64,000 bases of DNA. It comes from Mycobacterium sp. ITM-2016-00317 (GTDB lineage: Bacteria; Actinomycetota; Actinomycetes; Mycobacteriales; Mycobacteriaceae). The stretch spans positions 1,178,001 through 1,242,000 of the forward strand of contig NZ_CP134399.1 of assembly GCF_002968295.1 (NCBI RefSeq). The letters run 5' to 3'. A program made the translations under genes and the position numbers. Below, in pieces: positions 8,667-18,951 of this stretch. Positions within the stretch are counted from its first letter, which is position 1; each line of letters starts with the position of its first letter. The notes below the pieces were generated by a model. The model searched no databases, was not told the DNA's origin, and worked only from the letters and a program-made list of their open reading frames with translations.

Positions 8667-10442
8667 ATGTTCTCTCTGCTGTCCGGATTGCCCGGGTTCG
8701 ACGATGTCCGTGACCTCGCCCGCAAGGTCGACACCGCCCGTCACCAGGGCGTGCCCGACGGGTGCATCCTCGAGCTGGATCTGCAGGCCGCGCCGCCGGA
8801 GTCGGCCGGCTTCGACCCGATGGCATTGATAAACGGCGCCGGGAAGCCGCTGCTGCTGCGCGAGGCGGTCGCCGCGATCCACCGCGCCGCCGACGATCCG
8901 CGGGTTGCCGGGCTCATCGCACGCGTCCAGATCGACGCCGCGCCACCGGGACCCGTACAGGAGCTGCGCGACGCCATCGTCGCGTTCACCGCGAAGAAGC
9001 CGTCGCTGGCCTGGGCCGAGACCTACCCGGGCACGCTGTCCTACTACCTGGCCTCCGCGTTCGGCGAGGTGTGGATGCAACCGTCGGGCACGGTCGGGCT
9101 GGTCGGTTTCGCGACCAGCGCCCTGTTCCTGCGGGACGCCCTCGACAAGCTGGGCGTGGAGGCGCAGTTCATCGCACGCGGTGAATACAAGTCGGCGGCA
9201 AACCTTTTCACCCAGGACCGCTACACCGAGGCGCACCGAGAAGCCGACACCGCACTGGTCGACGGGCTGCGCGCGCAGGTGTGGGACGCGGTGAGCACCT
9301 CGCGCGGGGTGGACCGGGCCGCACTGGACGAACTGGCCGACCGGGCGCCGCTGCTGCGCGACGACGCCGTCGCAGCGGGCCTGGTGGACCGCATCGGTTT
9401 CCGGGACGAGGTCTACGGGCGCATCGCGGAAATGTCCGGGGCAGAGGGCATTTCCCCGGAAACCGGTGACGCCGACGGTGAGGACGCTCCGCCGCGGCTC
9501 TACCTGTCCCGCTACGCACGCGCGAAGAAGCCGGCCGTGCCGGGACTCAAGAGCCATCCGAAGGTCGCGGTCGTGACCGTCGCAGGCCCGATCGTCAGCG
9601 GCCGCGGTGGGCGGCAGATGTCACCGATGGGCAGCTCGAGCTCCGGTGGGGACACCATCGCCGCCGCGCTGCGCCAGGCCGCCGCCGACGACGACGTCGC
9701 CGCGATCGTGCTGCGCGTCGACAGCCCGGGAGGTTCGGTCACCGGTTCGGAGACCATCTGGCGCGAGGTCGTGCGGACCCGCGAGCGCGGTAAGCCGGTC
9801 GTCGCGTCGATGGGTGCGGTCGCCGCGTCCGGCGGCTACTACGTGTCGATGGCCGCCGACGCCATCGTCGCCAACCCGGGCACCATCACCGGTTCGATCG
9901 GGGTGGTCACGGGCAAGTTCGTCGCCCGGGAGCTCAAGGACCGTCTCGGGGTCGGGTCGGACACGGTGCGCACCAACGCCAACGCCGACGCCTGGTCGAT
10001 CAACGCTCCGTTCACCGACGAGCAGCAGGCGCACGTCGAGGCCGAGGCCGACCTGTTCTACACCGACTTCGTCCGGCGGGTCGCCGACGGCCGCTCCATG
10101 AGCATCGAGGACGTCGAGAGTGTGGCGCGCGGCCGGGTGTGGACCGGCGCCGACGCACTGGAACGGGGCCTGGTCGACGAACTCGGCGGGTTGCGCACCG
10201 CGATCCGGCGGGCCAAGAAGCTCGCAGGCATCGACGAGGACACCAAGGTGCGGGTCGAGAACCTGCCGGGCTCGTCGCTGCGGGACGTGCTGCGGCCCAA
10301 GCCGTCCTCGCAGCCCGCGGCGGCCTCCCTGGAGGACGCCTTCGGCGCCCTGGCCTTCCGGTCGGTCCGCGGTCTGGTCGACCAGACGCAGCGGTCGCTG
10401 TCCGGCGTGAACGTGCTGTGGATGGGGGAGACGCGCTACTGA
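8667..10442 (+). CDS. sppA: Signal peptide peptidase SppA (protease IV type, long form)
   Basis: 591 residues made of two tandem S49 domains. The N-terminal domain (about 30-250) supplies a conserved Lys in ARGEYKSA. The C-terminal domain (about 300-520) carries [12 protein letters not shown], the serine motif [17 protein letters not shown] and GSIGVV. SppA degrades cleaved signal peptides at the membrane. No strong N-terminal membrane helix is visible. The gene sits between rplO and secY, as in other mycobacteria, and meets a convergent methyltransferase with a 7-bp overlap. Confidence 0.92.
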   Translation: MFSLLSGLPGFDDVRDLARKVDTARHQGVPDGCILELDLQAAPPESAGFDPMALINGAGKPLLLREAVAAIHRAADDPRVAGLIARVQIDAAPPGPVQELRDAIVAFTAKKPSLAWAETYPGTLSYYLASAFGEVWMQPSGTVGLVGFATSALFLRDALDKLGVEAQFIARGEYKSAANLFTQDRYTEAHREADTALVDGLRAQVWDAVSTSRGVDRAALDELADRAPLLRDDAVAAGLVDRIGFRDEVYGRIAEMSGAEGISPETGDADGEDAPPRLYLSRYARAKKPAVPGLKSHPKVAVVTVAGPIVSGRGGRQMSPMGSSSSGGDTIAAALRQAAADDDVAAIVLRVDSPGGSVTGSETIWREVVRTRERGKPVVASMGAVAASGGYYVSMAADAIVANPGTITGSIGVVTGKFVARELKDRLGVGSDTVRTNANADAWSINAPFTDEQQAHVEAEADLFYTDFVRRVADGRSMSIEDVESVARGRVWTGADALERGLVDELGGLRTAIRRAKKLAGIDEDTKVRVENLPGSSLRDVLRPKPSSQPAAASLEDAFGALAFRSVRGLVDQTQRSLSGVNVLWMGETRY

Positions 10443-11338
10443 GGCAGGCGCGCCGTCAGGTAGCCGGAGTCGCCGATCATCGACACCAGGTGCTCGGGCA
10501 GCGGCCCGAAGCCCTGTAGCCGGTAGGCGTCGTTGCTGGACAGCACCGTGGTCTGCCAGCCCTGCGCGGCCAGGTGGTCGGCAGCCGAGGTGCGGGGGCC
10601 GTTGTAGAACAGCTCGCTGACGTCGACGTCGCTGCCGTGCCTGCGCGCCCGCGCCGACATCTGCTTGGCCCAGTCCCCGGTGAGCGCCTTGGCGTCCATG
10701 TGCTCGGTGGCCAGCCGGCTGCCCGGCACGCTGAGCTCGGTGATGTGGTCCAGCAGCCGGTCCTGGGCGTCCGGGGGCAGATAGATCAGCAGGCCCTCGG
10801 CGATCCACGCCGTCGGCTGGGCCGGGTCGAACCCGGCGGCGCGCAGCGCGGCGGGCCAGTCGTCGCGCAGGTCCACCGCGACGGTACTGCGCTCGGCGGC
10901 CGGGGCGACCCCGGCCTCGGCCAGCACCGTGGTCTTGAACTCGATGACCGCAGGCTGATCGATCTCGTAGACCACCGTGCCAGCGGGCCAGTCCAGCCGG
11001 TAGGCACGGGTGTCGAGGCCGGAGGCCAGGATCACCACCTGCCGGATCCCGTCGGCGGCGGCCTCGGTGAAGAAGTCGTCGAAGAAGCGGGTGCGGACCG
11101 TGATCTGCTCCAGCATCTGGCGGGCGCCGAACAGCGGGTCGTCGTCGAAGTCGATCTCGCCGCGGGCCACCCGGATGAAGTGCGGCAACCCGACCGCCTC
11201 GACCAGCAGGTCGGCATACGGGTCCTGCAGCAGCGGGTCGGGTCCGCGGCTGGCGAACGCGCGGTTGGCCGCCACCGACGTCGCGGTGGCCCCGACGCTG
11301 GAGGCCAGGTCCCAGGTGTCGCCCTCGGTACGCGCCAC
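10436..11338 (-). CDS. Class I SAM-dependent methyltransferase (TIGR00027 / Rv0726c family)
   Basis: 300 residues. The family markers are the start [20 protein letters not shown], the SAM-binding motif [18 protein letters not shown], the acidic loop [13 protein letters not shown] and the [19 protein letters not shown] segment. This leucine-carboxyl-methyltransferase-like family is expanded in mycobacteria; the substrate is unknown, possibly a lipid or O-methyl group acceptor. A paralogue lies 11 bp upstream on the same strand, so the two form an operon. Confidence 0.9.
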   Translation of the reverse strand: MARTEGDTWDLASSVGATATSVAANRAFASRGPDPLLQDPYADLLVEAVGLPHFIRVARGEIDFDDDPLFGARQMLEQITVRTRFFDDFFTEAAADGIRQVVILASGLDTRAYRLDWPAGTVVYEIDQPAVIEFKTTVLAEAGVAPAAERSTVAVDLRDDWPAALRAAGFDPAQPTAWIAEGLLIYLPPDAQDRLLDHITELSVPGSRLATEHMDAKALTGDWAKQMSARARRHGSDVDVSELFYNGPRTSAADHLAAQGWQTTVLSSNDAYRLQGFGPLPEHLVSMIGDSGYLTARLPQ

Positions 11339-11349
11339 GTCCGGCCCTC

Positions 11350-12276
11350 CTATCGGGTCGCGCTGACGTAGCGCACGTCGCCGAAGCGCTCGTCAGGGTT
11401 CAGCGGGGCCATCCCGTAGCGGACCAGCAGGTCGTTGGTCGGGGCCGCGTCCACGGTCCAGCCCCGGCTGCGCAGGTACTCGTCGACCTCCGCCCGCTCC
11501 CCGGTGAACACCAGCTCGCTGAAATCGAGGTCGAAGCCGTGTTCGCGCCAGCGGTCGGTCGACGCCGACATCCGCTCGCGCAACTCCTCGTCGTCGAGGT
11601 CCTGAACGGCCGGGACGGCCTCGGCGGCCAGCCGGCTGCCCGCCGGGCTGAGCTCGGTGATGGTGTCCAGCAGCCGGTCCTGTGCGTCCGGCGGCAGATA
11701 GCCGAGCAGGCCCTCGGCGATCCACGCCGTCGGCGCGGCCGGGTCGAACCCCGCGGCGGTCAGCGCCGCGGGCCAGTCGTCGCGCAGGTCGACGGCCACC
11801 GGGGTCAGCGAGACCGCCGGTCGCACTCCGAGGTCGGCCAGCGTCCTGGTCTTGAACTCGAGCACCTCGGGCTGGTCGATCTCGAACAGCGTCATGTCCT
11901 CGGGCCAGCTCAGCCGGTAGGCGCGGGCGTCCAGGCCGGAGGCCAGAATGACCCCCTGCCGGACGCCGGCCGCGACGGCGGAGGTGAAGAAGTCGTCGAA
12001 GAACCGGGTGCGTGCGGCCATCCCGTCGGCGAACCGGCTCATCCCGACCGGCGACTCGCCCCCGTCGTGGGTGTCCAGGTCGGCGGGCGTCAACTCGCCG
12101 GAGGCCAGCTTGGTGAAGAAGTCGACGCCGACCGCGCGGACCAGCGGCTCGGCGTACGGATCGTTGATCACGGGCTGCTCGGCGCGGGTCGCCACCGCGC
12201 GTGCGGCGGCCACCATGGTGGCGGTGGCGCCCACGCTCGAGGCGAGGTCCCAGCTGTCGTTTTCGCTACGTGGCAT
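11350..12276 (-). CDS. Class I SAM-dependent methyltransferase (TIGR00027 family), paralogue
   Basis: 308 residues, closely related to the next gene downstream: the same N-terminal [19 protein letters not shown], motif [28 protein letters not shown] and [19 protein letters not shown]. An insertion at about residues 60-80 distinguishes it. The pair looks like a tandem duplication. In M. tuberculosis relatives of these genes also lie between the spc genes and secY. Substrate unknown. Confidence 0.9.
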   Translation of the reverse strand: MPRSENDSWDLASSVGATATMVAAARAVATRAEQPVINDPYAEPLVRAVGVDFFTKLASGELTPADLDTHDGGESPVGMSRFADGMAARTRFFDDFFTSAVAAGVRQGVILASGLDARAYRLSWPEDMTLFEIDQPEVLEFKTRTLADLGVRPAVSLTPVAVDLRDDWPAALTAAGFDPAAPTAWIAEGLLGYLPPDAQDRLLDTITELSPAGSRLAAEAVPAVQDLDDEELRERMSASTDRWREHGFDLDFSELVFTGERAEVDEYLRSRGWTVDAAPTNDLLVRYGMAPLNPDERFGDVRYVSATR

Positions 12277-12510
12277 CGAGTCCCCAAAGATGATTAGGCA
12301 GGTTAATTACTGTTTTCGACTGTACGCTGCATCGGAGTGACGGATGCGGGTCAAGCAACCGGCAACTGTTAGTCTCGTAGACTGTTTGAACGCGTGACTT
12401 GCGCAGGCTGTTCTGCCTGCTCATGCCGTCGCGCACACGCCTTAACCACGACGCTGGTGACGCCAGCCACATGAGCACGCCGCGATCGACCGGCCGTGCA
12501 GGAGGAAAGA
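12277..12510. promoter_or_regulatory. Divergent intergenic region, methyltransferases / secY
   Basis: The 234-bp gap must hold promoters for both directions. An AGTCT-CGT-AGACT inverted repeat (12371-12383) contains a TANNNT element, TAGACT at 12378-12383, that could be a -10 for secY. No convincing -35 box was found. GGAGGAAAG (12500-12508) is the secY ribosome-binding site. Confidence 0.35.
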
Positions 12511-13848
12511 GTGCTCTCGGCTTTCATCTCATCACTGCGGACAGTCGATCTAAGGCGAAAGATCCTGTTCACGCTCGGCATCGTGATCCTCTACCGGGTC
12601 GGTGCCCAGATTCCGTCGCCAGGCGTCGACTACCCGAACGTGCAGCAGTGCATCGCGCAGGTCAGCGGCGGCGAGTCCGGGCAGATCTACTCCCTGATCA
12701 ACCTGTTCTCCGGCGGCGCGCTGTTGCAACTGTCGGTGTTCGCGGTCGGCATCATGCCCTACATCACCGCGAGCATCATCGTGCAGCTGCTCGGCGTGGT
12801 CATCCCGCGCTTCGAGCAGCTCCGCAAGGAGGGCCAGGCGGGCCAGACCAAGCTCACCCAGTACACCCGCTACCTGGCCATCGCACTGGCGATCCTGCAG
12901 GCCACCAGCATCGTGGCCCTCGCCGCCAACGGCGGCCTGCTGCAGGGCTGCTCGCTGGACATCATCCAGGGCCAGAGCGACGGCCTGAACATCGGCACCC
13001 TGGCCGTCATCGTGATCGTGATGACCGCCGGCGCGGCGCTGGTCATGTGGATGGGCGAGCTGGTCACCGAGCGCGGCGTCGGCAACGGCATGTCGCTGAT
13101 CATCTTCGCCAGCATCGCGGCGTCGATCCCCGGCGAGGGCAAGAACATCCTGGACAGCCGCGGCGGCATGGTGTTCACGCTGGTGTGTGTCGCGGCCGTG
13201 GCCATCGTGGTCGGCGTGGTCTTCGTGGAGCAGGGTCAGCGCCGCATCCCGGTGCAGTACGCCAAGCGCATGGTCGGCCGCAAGATGTACGGCGGCACGT
13301 CGACCTACCTGCCGCTGAAGGTCAACCAGGCCGGCGTCATCCCGGTGATCTTCGCGTCGTCGCTGATCTACATCCCGCACCTGATCACCCAGCTGATCAC
13401 CAGCGCCAGCGACGCACCGAGCACCGGGTGGTGGCAGACCTTCGTCGCCGAGTACCTGACCGACCCGAGTAGCCCGGTCTACATCGCGATCTACTTCGGC
13501 CTGATCGTGTTCTTCACGTACTTCTACGTCTCGATCACGTTCAACCCCGAGGAACGCGCCGACGAGATGAAGAAGTACGGCGGCTTCATCCCGGGCATCC
13601 GCCCCGGTAAGCCCACCGCCGACTATCTGCGGTTCGTGCTGTCGCGCATCACGCTGCCGGGTTCGGTCTACCTCGGCATCATCGCCGTGCTGCCGAACCT
13701 GTTCCTGGAGATCGGCAACACCGGCTCGGTGCAGAACCTGCCGTTCGGCGGTACCGCGGTGCTGATCGCCGTGGGCGTCGCGTTGGACACCGTCAAGCAA
13801 ATCGAAAGCCAGCTCATGCAGCGCAACTACGAAGGCTTTTTGAAGTGA
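12511..13848 (+). CDS. secY: Preprotein translocase subunit SecY
   Basis: 445 residues with ten membrane helices, the core channel of the Sec translocon. Recognisable parts are [20 protein letters not shown] at the start, [19 protein letters not shown] (plug/TM2), the cytoplasmic [12 protein letters not shown] loop and the C-terminal [11 protein letters not shown]. The GTG at 12511 is chosen because GGAGGAAAG lies just upstream and the resulting start (LSAFISSLR) matches other mycobacterial SecY proteins. adk follows after 14 bp. Confidence 0.97.
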   Translation: MLSAFISSLRTVDLRRKILFTLGIVILYRVGAQIPSPGVDYPNVQQCIAQVSGGESGQIYSLINLFSGGALLQLSVFAVGIMPYITASIIVQLLGVVIPRFEQLRKEGQAGQTKLTQYTRYLAIALAILQATSIVALAANGGLLQGCSLDIIQGQSDGLNIGTLAVIVIVMTAGAALVMWMGELVTERGVGNGMSLIIFASIAASIPGEGKNILDSRGGMVFTLVCVAAVAIVVGVVFVEQGQRRIPVQYAKRMVGRKMYGGTSTYLPLKVNQAGVIPVIFASSLIYIPHLITQLITSASDAPSTGWWQTFVAEYLTDPSSPVYIAIYFGLIVFFTYFYVSITFNPEERADEMKKYGGFIPGIRPGKPTADYLRFVLSRITLPGSVYLGIIAVLPNLFLEIGNTGSVQNLPFGGTAVLIAVGVALDTVKQIESQLMQRNYEGFLK

Positions 13849-13862
13849 GAAAGGGTTCTTCC

Positions 13863-14408
13863 GTGAGAATCGTGTTGTTGGGACCGCCGGGAGCGGGCAA
13901 GGGAACCCAGGCCGTGAAGCTCGCCGAGAAGCTCGGCATCCCGCACATCTCCACCGGGGACCTGTTCCGCTACAACATCAGCAACGGCACCGAGCTCGGC
14001 CTGGAGGCCAAGAAGTACCTCGACGCCGGTGACCTGGTGCCCGCCACCCTCACCAACGCCCTGGTCGACGACCGGCTCGACGACGAGGACGCCAAGCAGG
14101 GATTCATCCTCGACGGGTTCCCGCGCTCGGTGGAACAGGCCAAGGCCCTCGACGAGATGCTCAAGAAGCGCGACCTGTCGCTGGACGCCGTGATCGAGTT
14201 CCGGGTCCCGGAAGAGGAGCTGGTGTCCCGGCTCAAGGGCCGTGGCCGCGCCGACGACACCGAGGACGTCATCCGCAACCGCTTCAAGGTGTACCGCGAC
14301 GAGACCGCCCCGCTGCTGGACTACTACGCCTCGAACCTCAAGACCGTCGAAGCGGTCGGTGAGCTCGACGAGGTGTTCGAGCGGGCGCTCACCGCGCTCG
14401 GTCGCTGA
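13863..14408 (+). CDS. adk: Adenylate kinase
   Basis: 181 residues: ATP + AMP to 2 ADP. The P-loop GPPGAGKGT lies at about residues 7-15, the AMP-binding STGDLFR at about 30, [10 protein letters not shown] at about 80, and a short LID with [15 protein letters not shown]. The length matches the short actinobacterial form lacking the zinc LID. The GTG at 13863 is preferred to an in-frame GTG 18 bp upstream because it gives the usual RIVLLGPPG start. Confidence 0.96.
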   Translation: MRIVLLGPPGAGKGTQAVKLAEKLGIPHISTGDLFRYNISNGTELGLEAKKYLDAGDLVPATLTNALVDDRLDDEDAKQGFILDGFPRSVEQAKALDEMLKKRDLSLDAVIEFRVPEEELVSRLKGRGRADDTEDVIRNRFKVYRDETAPLLDYYASNLKTVEAVGELDEVFERALTALGR

Positions 14409-14416
14409 CCTCGGCC

Positions 14417-15214
14417 ATGGTCTCGATTCCCGGCCTCCGCAGCCGCAAGGTGGTTCCGCAGCGCACCGCCGGTGAACTCGACGCGATGGCGGCCGCGGGC
14501 GCCCTGGTGGCCGCCGCGCTGCGCGCGGTACGTGCCGCTGCCGCACCCGGGGTGTCCACCCTGGAACTCGACGCCGTCGCCGAATCGGTGATCCGCGACG
14601 GCGGCGGTGTGCCGTCCTTCCTCGGGTACCACGGCTTCCCGGCGTCCATCTGCGCGTCGGTGAACGACCGCGTCGTGCACGGCATCCCGACCGACGCCGA
14701 GAAACTGGCCGCCGGCGACCTCGTGTCGATCGACTGCGGGGCCATCCTGGAGGGCTGGCACGGCGACTCGGCGTTCACGTTCGGCGTCGGCCAGGTCATC
14801 CCCGCCGACGAGGCGCTGTCGGACGCGACGCGGGAATCGATGGAGGCCGGCATCGCGGCGATGGTGCCGGGCAACCGGCTGACCGACGTCTCGCACGCCA
14901 TCGAGCAGGGCACCAAGGCCGCCGAGCAGCGCCACGGCCGCAAGTTCGGCATCGTCGCCGGTTACGGCGGGCACGGCATCGGCCGGGAGATGCACATGGA
15001 CCCGTTCCTGCCGAACGAGGGCGCCCCCGGCCGCGGGCCGCACCTCGCACCGGGTTCGGTGCTGGCCATCGAACCGATGCTCACCCTCGGGACACGTAAG
15101 ACAGTCGTCCTCGACGACGGCTGGACCGTGGTCACCGCCGACGGCTCCCGCGCGGCACACTGGGAGCACACGGTCGCGGTCACGGACGACGGACCGAGAA
15201 TCCTGACCGCCTGA
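14417..15214 (+). CDS. map: Methionine aminopeptidase, type I
   Basis: 265 residues of a pita-bread metallopeptidase that removes N-terminal Met. The metal ligands are visible: Asp in [17 protein letters not shown], His in [15 protein letters not shown], Glu in AIEPMLTLG and Glu in [10 protein letters not shown]. It lacks the long SH3-like N-terminal extension of the other mycobacterial paralogue. It follows adk by 8 bp in the conserved secY-adk-map order. Confidence 0.95.
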   Translation: MVSIPGLRSRKVVPQRTAGELDAMAAAGALVAAALRAVRAAAAPGVSTLELDAVAESVIRDGGGVPSFLGYHGFPASICASVNDRVVHGIPTDAEKLAAGDLVSIDCGAILEGWHGDSAFTFGVGQVIPADEALSDATRESMEAGIAAMVPGNRLTDVSHAIEQGTKAAEQRHGRKFGIVAGYGGHGIGREMHMDPFLPNEGAPGRGPHLAPGSVLAIEPMLTLGTRKTVVLDDGWTVVTADGSRAAHWEHTVAVTDDGPRILTA

Positions 15215-15269
15215 CCGGTCCGGGCTGAACCGATCGTCCGCCGCCGTCGTGTCCTGGACGGAGGGCGGG

Positions 15270-15785
15270 ATGGACGATCCGGACGCGGCGATGATGCGGG
15301 CGCTCTACGACGAGCATGCCGCGGCGCTGTGGCGGTACGCGCTCCGTCTCACCGGTGACCGGTCCAGGGCCGAAGACGTCGTCCAGGAGACCCTGCTGCG
15401 CGCCTGGCGGCACCCCGAGGTCACCGCCGACGCGGACAGGTCCGCGCGGGCCTGGCTGTTCACCGTCGCGCGCAACATGATCATCGACGAACATCGCAGC
15501 GCCCGGTCCCGGCACGAGACCGGCGTCCCCGACACCGAGGACGTCGCCGACCGGGCCTCGCCCGACGAGACGGACTCCACGGTGAACCGGATGCTGCTGA
15601 GCGCCGCGCTGAGCCGGCTGTCCGACGAGCATCGGGCCGTCGTGCGGCGGGCCTACTACCAGGGCTGGACCACTGGACAGATCGCCGCCGACCTGCACAT
15701 CCCGGAAGGGACCGTGAAGTCCCGGCTGCACTACGCAGTCCGTGCGCTGCGCCTCGGACTGCAGGAGATGGGGGTGACGCGATGA
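15270..15785 (+). CDS. sigL: ECF sigma factor SigL
   Basis: 171 residues. Region 2 contains AEDVVQETLLRAWRHPEV and ARAWLFTVARNMIIDEHRSAR. Region 4 contains TTGQIAADLHIPEGTVKSRLHYAVRALRL. The position after map and the overlap with a zinc anti-sigma gene identify it as SigL, which in M. tuberculosis controls polyketide/cell-envelope genes and redox-responsive targets. The ATG at 15270 follows GGAGG by 5 bp; a GTG at 15249 would add 7 residues. Confidence 0.9.
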   Translation: MDDPDAAMMRALYDEHAAALWRYALRLTGDRSRAEDVVQETLLRAWRHPEVTADADRSARAWLFTVARNMIIDEHRSARSRHETGVPDTEDVADRASPDETDSTVNRMLLSAALSRLSDEHRAVVRRAYYQGWTTGQIAADLHIPEGTVKSRLHYAVRALRLGLQEMGVTR

Positions 15786-16411
15786 TCCGGGACCATTACC
15801 TGACCTGGGATGCCGCGTATGTGCTCGGCGCGCTGGCCGACGACGAGCGCGTCGAGTACGAGCACCACCTGGTCGACTGTGAGCGATGCCGGTCGGCCGT
15901 GGCCGAACTGAGCGACATGCCCGCACTGCTGGGGATGCTCGACGCCGACGATGTCGACGCGCTGTACCGGGCCCGCGCCCGGCGGCGCCGCACCCGGTGG
16001 CTGGCGACCGTCGCGGTCGGGGTGGCCGCCGCGGTGCTGGCCGCGACGTTGGTGTTGGTGCTGGTGATCCGGCCCGAGCCGGGCCAGTCCGTCGCGCAGA
16101 TGCAGGAGATGACCAAGGTCGCCGACACCCCGATCAACGCGAGCATCGCGGTGTCCGGGTACGGATGGGGCACCCGCATCGACATGGCCTGCTCGTACGG
16201 CGAATGGGGCAGTCAGGACGCGCCGCCGCAGAACCTCGGCATGGTGGTGATCGGCCACGACGGCAGCCGCAACGAGATCGCCACCTGGCTGGGGGTGTCC
16301 GGGGCCACCGCACTGCCCAGCGCCACCACGCCGATGGAGCCGGCTGAAATAGCTGCCGTCCAACTTGTTTCGTCGCCCGACGGGAAGGTGCTGCTGGAAC
16401 GGCGGCTGTGA
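15782..16411 (+). CDS. rslA: Anti-sigma-L factor RslA
   Basis: 209 residues: an N-terminal cytoplasmic zinc anti-sigma domain with the HxxxCxxC motif (His29, Cys33, Cys36), one membrane helix at about residues 73-96 and an extracytoplasmic domain. It would hold SigL at the membrane and release it on oxidation of the zinc site, as shown for M. tuberculosis RslA. It overlaps sigL by 4 bp (ATGA). Confidence 0.9.
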   Translation: MIRDHYLTWDAAYVLGALADDERVEYEHHLVDCERCRSAVAELSDMPALLGMLDADDVDALYRARARRRRTRWLATVAVGVAAAVLAATLVLVLVIRPEPGQSVAQMQEMTKVADTPINASIAVSGYGWGTRIDMACSYGEWGSQDAPPQNLGMVVIGHDGSRNEIATWLGVSGATALPSATTPMEPAEIAAVQLVSSPDGKVLLERRL

Positions 16412-16441
16412 GCCCGGCCGGGCCATACGGTATGAAGAGTC

Positions 16442-16939
16442 GTGGCATCCGAACGGCGCGACCCGATCGCCACCGCACGCGCGAACTGGGAACGCTCCGG
16501 GTGGGGTGACGTCGCCGACGGCATGGTCGCGGTGACCTCGGTGATGCGGGCCCACCAGATCCTGCTGGCCCGGGTGGAGACCGCGTTGCGGCCCTACGAC
16601 CTGAGCTTCTCGCGGTACGAACTGTTGCGCCTGCTGGCCTTCAGCCGCACCGGCGCGCTGCCGATCACGAAGGCCTCCGACCGGTTGCAGGTGCACGTCA
16701 CCAGCGTCACGCACGCGATCCGCCGGCTGGAGGCCGACGGGCTCGTCGAACGGCTGCCGCACCCCACGGACGGCCGCACCACGCTGGTGCGGATCACCGA
16801 CCTGGGCCGCTCCACGGTCGAGGACGCGACGGTCACGCTGAACAAGGACGTGTTCGGCGACATCGGGATCTCGCCCGAACAGTCACGTGCGCTGGCGGAT
16901 TCGATTCAGACGCTGCGCCGCAGCGCGGGCGACTTCTGA
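16442..16939 (+). CDS. MarR-family transcriptional regulator
   Basis: 165 residues with the MarR winged helix: LSFSRYELLRLLAFS, recognition helix LQVHVTSVTHAIRRLEADGLVERLPH and the wing PTDGRTTLVRITDLG. An N-terminal 40-residue helix would mediate dimerisation. A MarR gene occurs at this spot after sigL/rslA in M. tuberculosis too (Rv0737-like). The start is GTG 16442. The target is unknown; the gene converges on the kinase gene downstream. Confidence 0.88.
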   Translation: MASERRDPIATARANWERSGWGDVADGMVAVTSVMRAHQILLARVETALRPYDLSFSRYELLRLLAFSRTGALPITKASDRLQVHVTSVTHAIRRLEADGLVERLPHPTDGRTTLVRITDLGRSTVEDATVTLNKDVFGDIGISPEQSRALADSIQTLRRSAGDF

Positions 16940-16954
16940 GCCCGGTGGTTCCGC

Positions 16955-18190
16955 TCAGGCGTCGCCGGTGTCCTCGGAGCGGTGCCGGACCGGGTTCAGC
17001 GGGATCGTCGCGGTCACCGTGGTGCCGGATCCGGGCCGGGAGCGGATGTTGAGCCGGCCGCCGACGATCTCGGCGCGTTCGGCCATCGACAACAGCCCGT
17101 AGCCGCCCATCTCGTCGCTGCCCAACGGATGCTCGAAGGTGTCGAAACCGACTCCGTCGTCGGCGATTTCGAGCCGGGCCTGGTTGTCGTCGACGCGGAA
17201 GGCCAGTCGCGCCGAGGATGCGCCCGCGTGCTTGACGACGTTCTGCAGGCATTCTTGGGCGATGCGGTAGAGCGCCAGCTCGATGTGGTCGGGAAGCCGG
17301 GAGCCGGCGAGTTCGCGGCCGATCTCCAGGTCGATCGGGATCTGCGGGATCGACCTGGCCAGGCTGGCCAGCCCGCCGGGCAGCCCCAGGTCGTCCAGCA
17401 CCGGGGGCCGCAGCCCGCTGATCGCGGCGCGGGCCTCCTCCAGCGTCAGCCCCGCCAGTTCCCGCGCCCGGTCCAGTTGCTCGAGGAGGGCGTCGTGGTC
17501 GTCCGGAGACTTCGCGGCCTGGGCCGCCGCGTCCAGCCGGAACGACAGCGTGACCAGCCGCTGGGAGATTCCGTCGTGGATGTCGCCGGCCAGCCGGCGG
17601 CGCTCCAGCTCCTGCGCTTCGATCACCTGCTCGACGAAGTTCTCGTGCGCGCGTTCGCGAGCGACCAGCTGTCGGTGCAGGCGCGCCTGGTGCATCGCGC
17701 CCGCGATCAGGCGGCCGATGACCAGCAGGAGTTCCACGTCGCGGTCACCGAAGTCGCGCTCGGCCACCGTGTGTACGTTGAGCACCCCGACCAGCCCGCC
17801 GGGGTCGGTCTCCATCGGCACCGACACCATCGAGGTGAAATCGCGGCCGCGGAGCGAGCGGAACGGCAGGTAGCGCGGGTCGGACTCCTTGTCCCTCCTG
17901 ATCACCACCGGTTCCCGGTGACCGGCCACCCAGCCCGAGATGCCCTGTCCCAGCGGCAGTCTGATCTTGCCGACCTCCGAGTCGAACGGCGGGGTGGCGC
18001 CGGTCAGCGTCAGCGAACGGTCGGTGTCGTCGAGCACGTGCACGAAGCACACGTCCGAATCAGTGGCCGCGGTGATCATCCGGGCCGCCGCGGCGGCCAA
18101 CGGTTCGACACCGGGACCGCTGGAGGCGGCCTGGATCAGCTCACGCAGCAGTGCCAATTCGCGGTCGGCGGTCAGCACCGGGCGGGTCAC
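16955..18190 (-). CDS. GAF-domain sensor histidine kinase (NarX/DevS-like HisKA_3 type)
   Basis: 411 residues. One GAF domain covers about residues 20-165. A HisKA_3 dimerisation helix carries the phospho-acceptor His in RRRLAGDIHDGISQRL at about 210. The HATPase domain has an N-box around ECLQNVVKHAGA and the G-boxes DDGVGFD and GYGLLSM. There are no membrane helices, so it senses a cytoplasmic signal. Its GTG start overlaps the stop of the upstream response regulator (GTGA), making a two-gene signalling operon. Confidence 0.9.
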   Translation of the reverse strand: MTRPVLTADRELALLRELIQAASSGPGVEPLAAAAARMITAATDSDVCFVHVLDDTDRSLTLTGATPPFDSEVGKIRLPLGQGISGWVAGHREPVVIRRDKESDPRYLPFRSLRGRDFTSMVSVPMETDPGGLVGVLNVHTVAERDFGDRDVELLLVIGRLIAGAMHQARLHRQLVARERAHENFVEQVIEAQELERRRLAGDIHDGISQRLVTLSFRLDAAAQAAKSPDDHDALLEQLDRARELAGLTLEEARAAISGLRPPVLDDLGLPGGLASLARSIPQIPIDLEIGRELAGSRLPDHIELALYRIAQECLQNVVKHAGASSARLAFRVDDNQARLEIADDGVGFDTFEHPLGSDEMGGYGLLSMAERAEIVGGRLNIRSRPGSGTTVTATIPLNPVRHRSEDTGDA

Positions 18191-18846
18191 TGGTAGATGC
18201 CTTCCCGCAGCGCAGTGGCGACCGCGCCCGTCCGGTCGCCGACATTGAGCTTGCGGTAGATCGAGCTCAGATGGGTCTTGACGGTCTCGTCGCCGATGAT
18301 CAGCTTGGTGGCGATGGCGCGGTTGGACAGGCCGTTGACCACCAGCGCCAGAATCTCGCTCTCCCGCTGGGTCAGCCCGCGGCGCGCCCCGGGCCAGAAC
18401 TCGTCGCGCTGCATGCGGGCCGCGGTGTCGGCGGCCCTGGCCGCCATGCTCGGGTCGATCGCGGTCTGGCCGCCGTGCACGAACTCCAGCTGGCGGACCA
18501 GTTCCTCGCTGCTGATGCTCTTGAGCAGGTAACCCGACGCGCCCACTCGCAACGCCTGGAACAGGTACTGCTCGTCGTCGTAGACCGACAGCATCACCAC
18601 CCGCCGGTCGGGGTCGCGTTCGCGCAGCTGCTGGCATACGTCCAGCCCGCTGGAGCCCTGCATGCGCACGTCGCACAGCACGATGTCGGGGTCGAGGTCC
18701 GCCACGACCTGCAGCACGTGGTCCGCGCCGACCGCCTGACCGACCACCACCACCCGGCTGGTGAACGCGGCGAGCATCGCCTTGAGGCCCTCGATGACCA
18801 TTTCGTGGTCGTCGACCAGCACGATTCGCACCGGATCGGCACCCAT
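18187..18846 (-). CDS. NarL/LuxR-family response regulator
   Basis: 219 residues. The receiver domain (about 5-125) has the acidic pair VDDH, the phospho-acceptor Asp in DIVLCDVRM and Lys in GYLLKSIS. A LuxR-type helix-turn-helix (about 150-215) contains LTQRESEILALVVNGLSNRAIA and VKTHLSSIYRKL. It is the cognate regulator of the overlapping GAF kinase. The GTG/ATG-rich region upstream leaves the start uncertain by a few codons. Confidence 0.9.
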   Translation of the reverse strand: MGADPVRIVLVDDHEMVIEGLKAMLAAFTSRVVVVGQAVGADHVLQVVADLDPDIVLCDVRMQGSSGLDVCQQLRERDPDRRVVMLSVYDDEQYLFQALRVGASGYLLKSISSEELVRQLEFVHGGQTAIDPSMAARAADTAARMQRDEFWPGARRGLTQRESEILALVVNGLSNRAIATKLIIGDETVKTHLSSIYRKLNVGDRTGAVATALREGIYQ

Positions 18847-18900
18847 ACGCCTCACCTTAGAGCCGAGGCGCCCGCTCTCCCCCCAACTTGGCCCGGCGAA

Positions 18901-18916
18901 TCCCCCGCACGGGGGA
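18901..18916. promoter_or_regulatory. Inverted repeat between the response regulator and the HAD-like gene
   Basis: TCCCCCG-CA-CGGGGGA is a perfect 7-bp inverted repeat in the 105-bp divergent gap. It could be an operator, for example for autoregulation by the NarL-type regulator, or a small hairpin. Nothing in the sequence decides between these. Confidence 0.3.
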
Positions 18917-18951
18917 GGTGGCCGTGGTGTGACGTAGGACACTATTCGTTC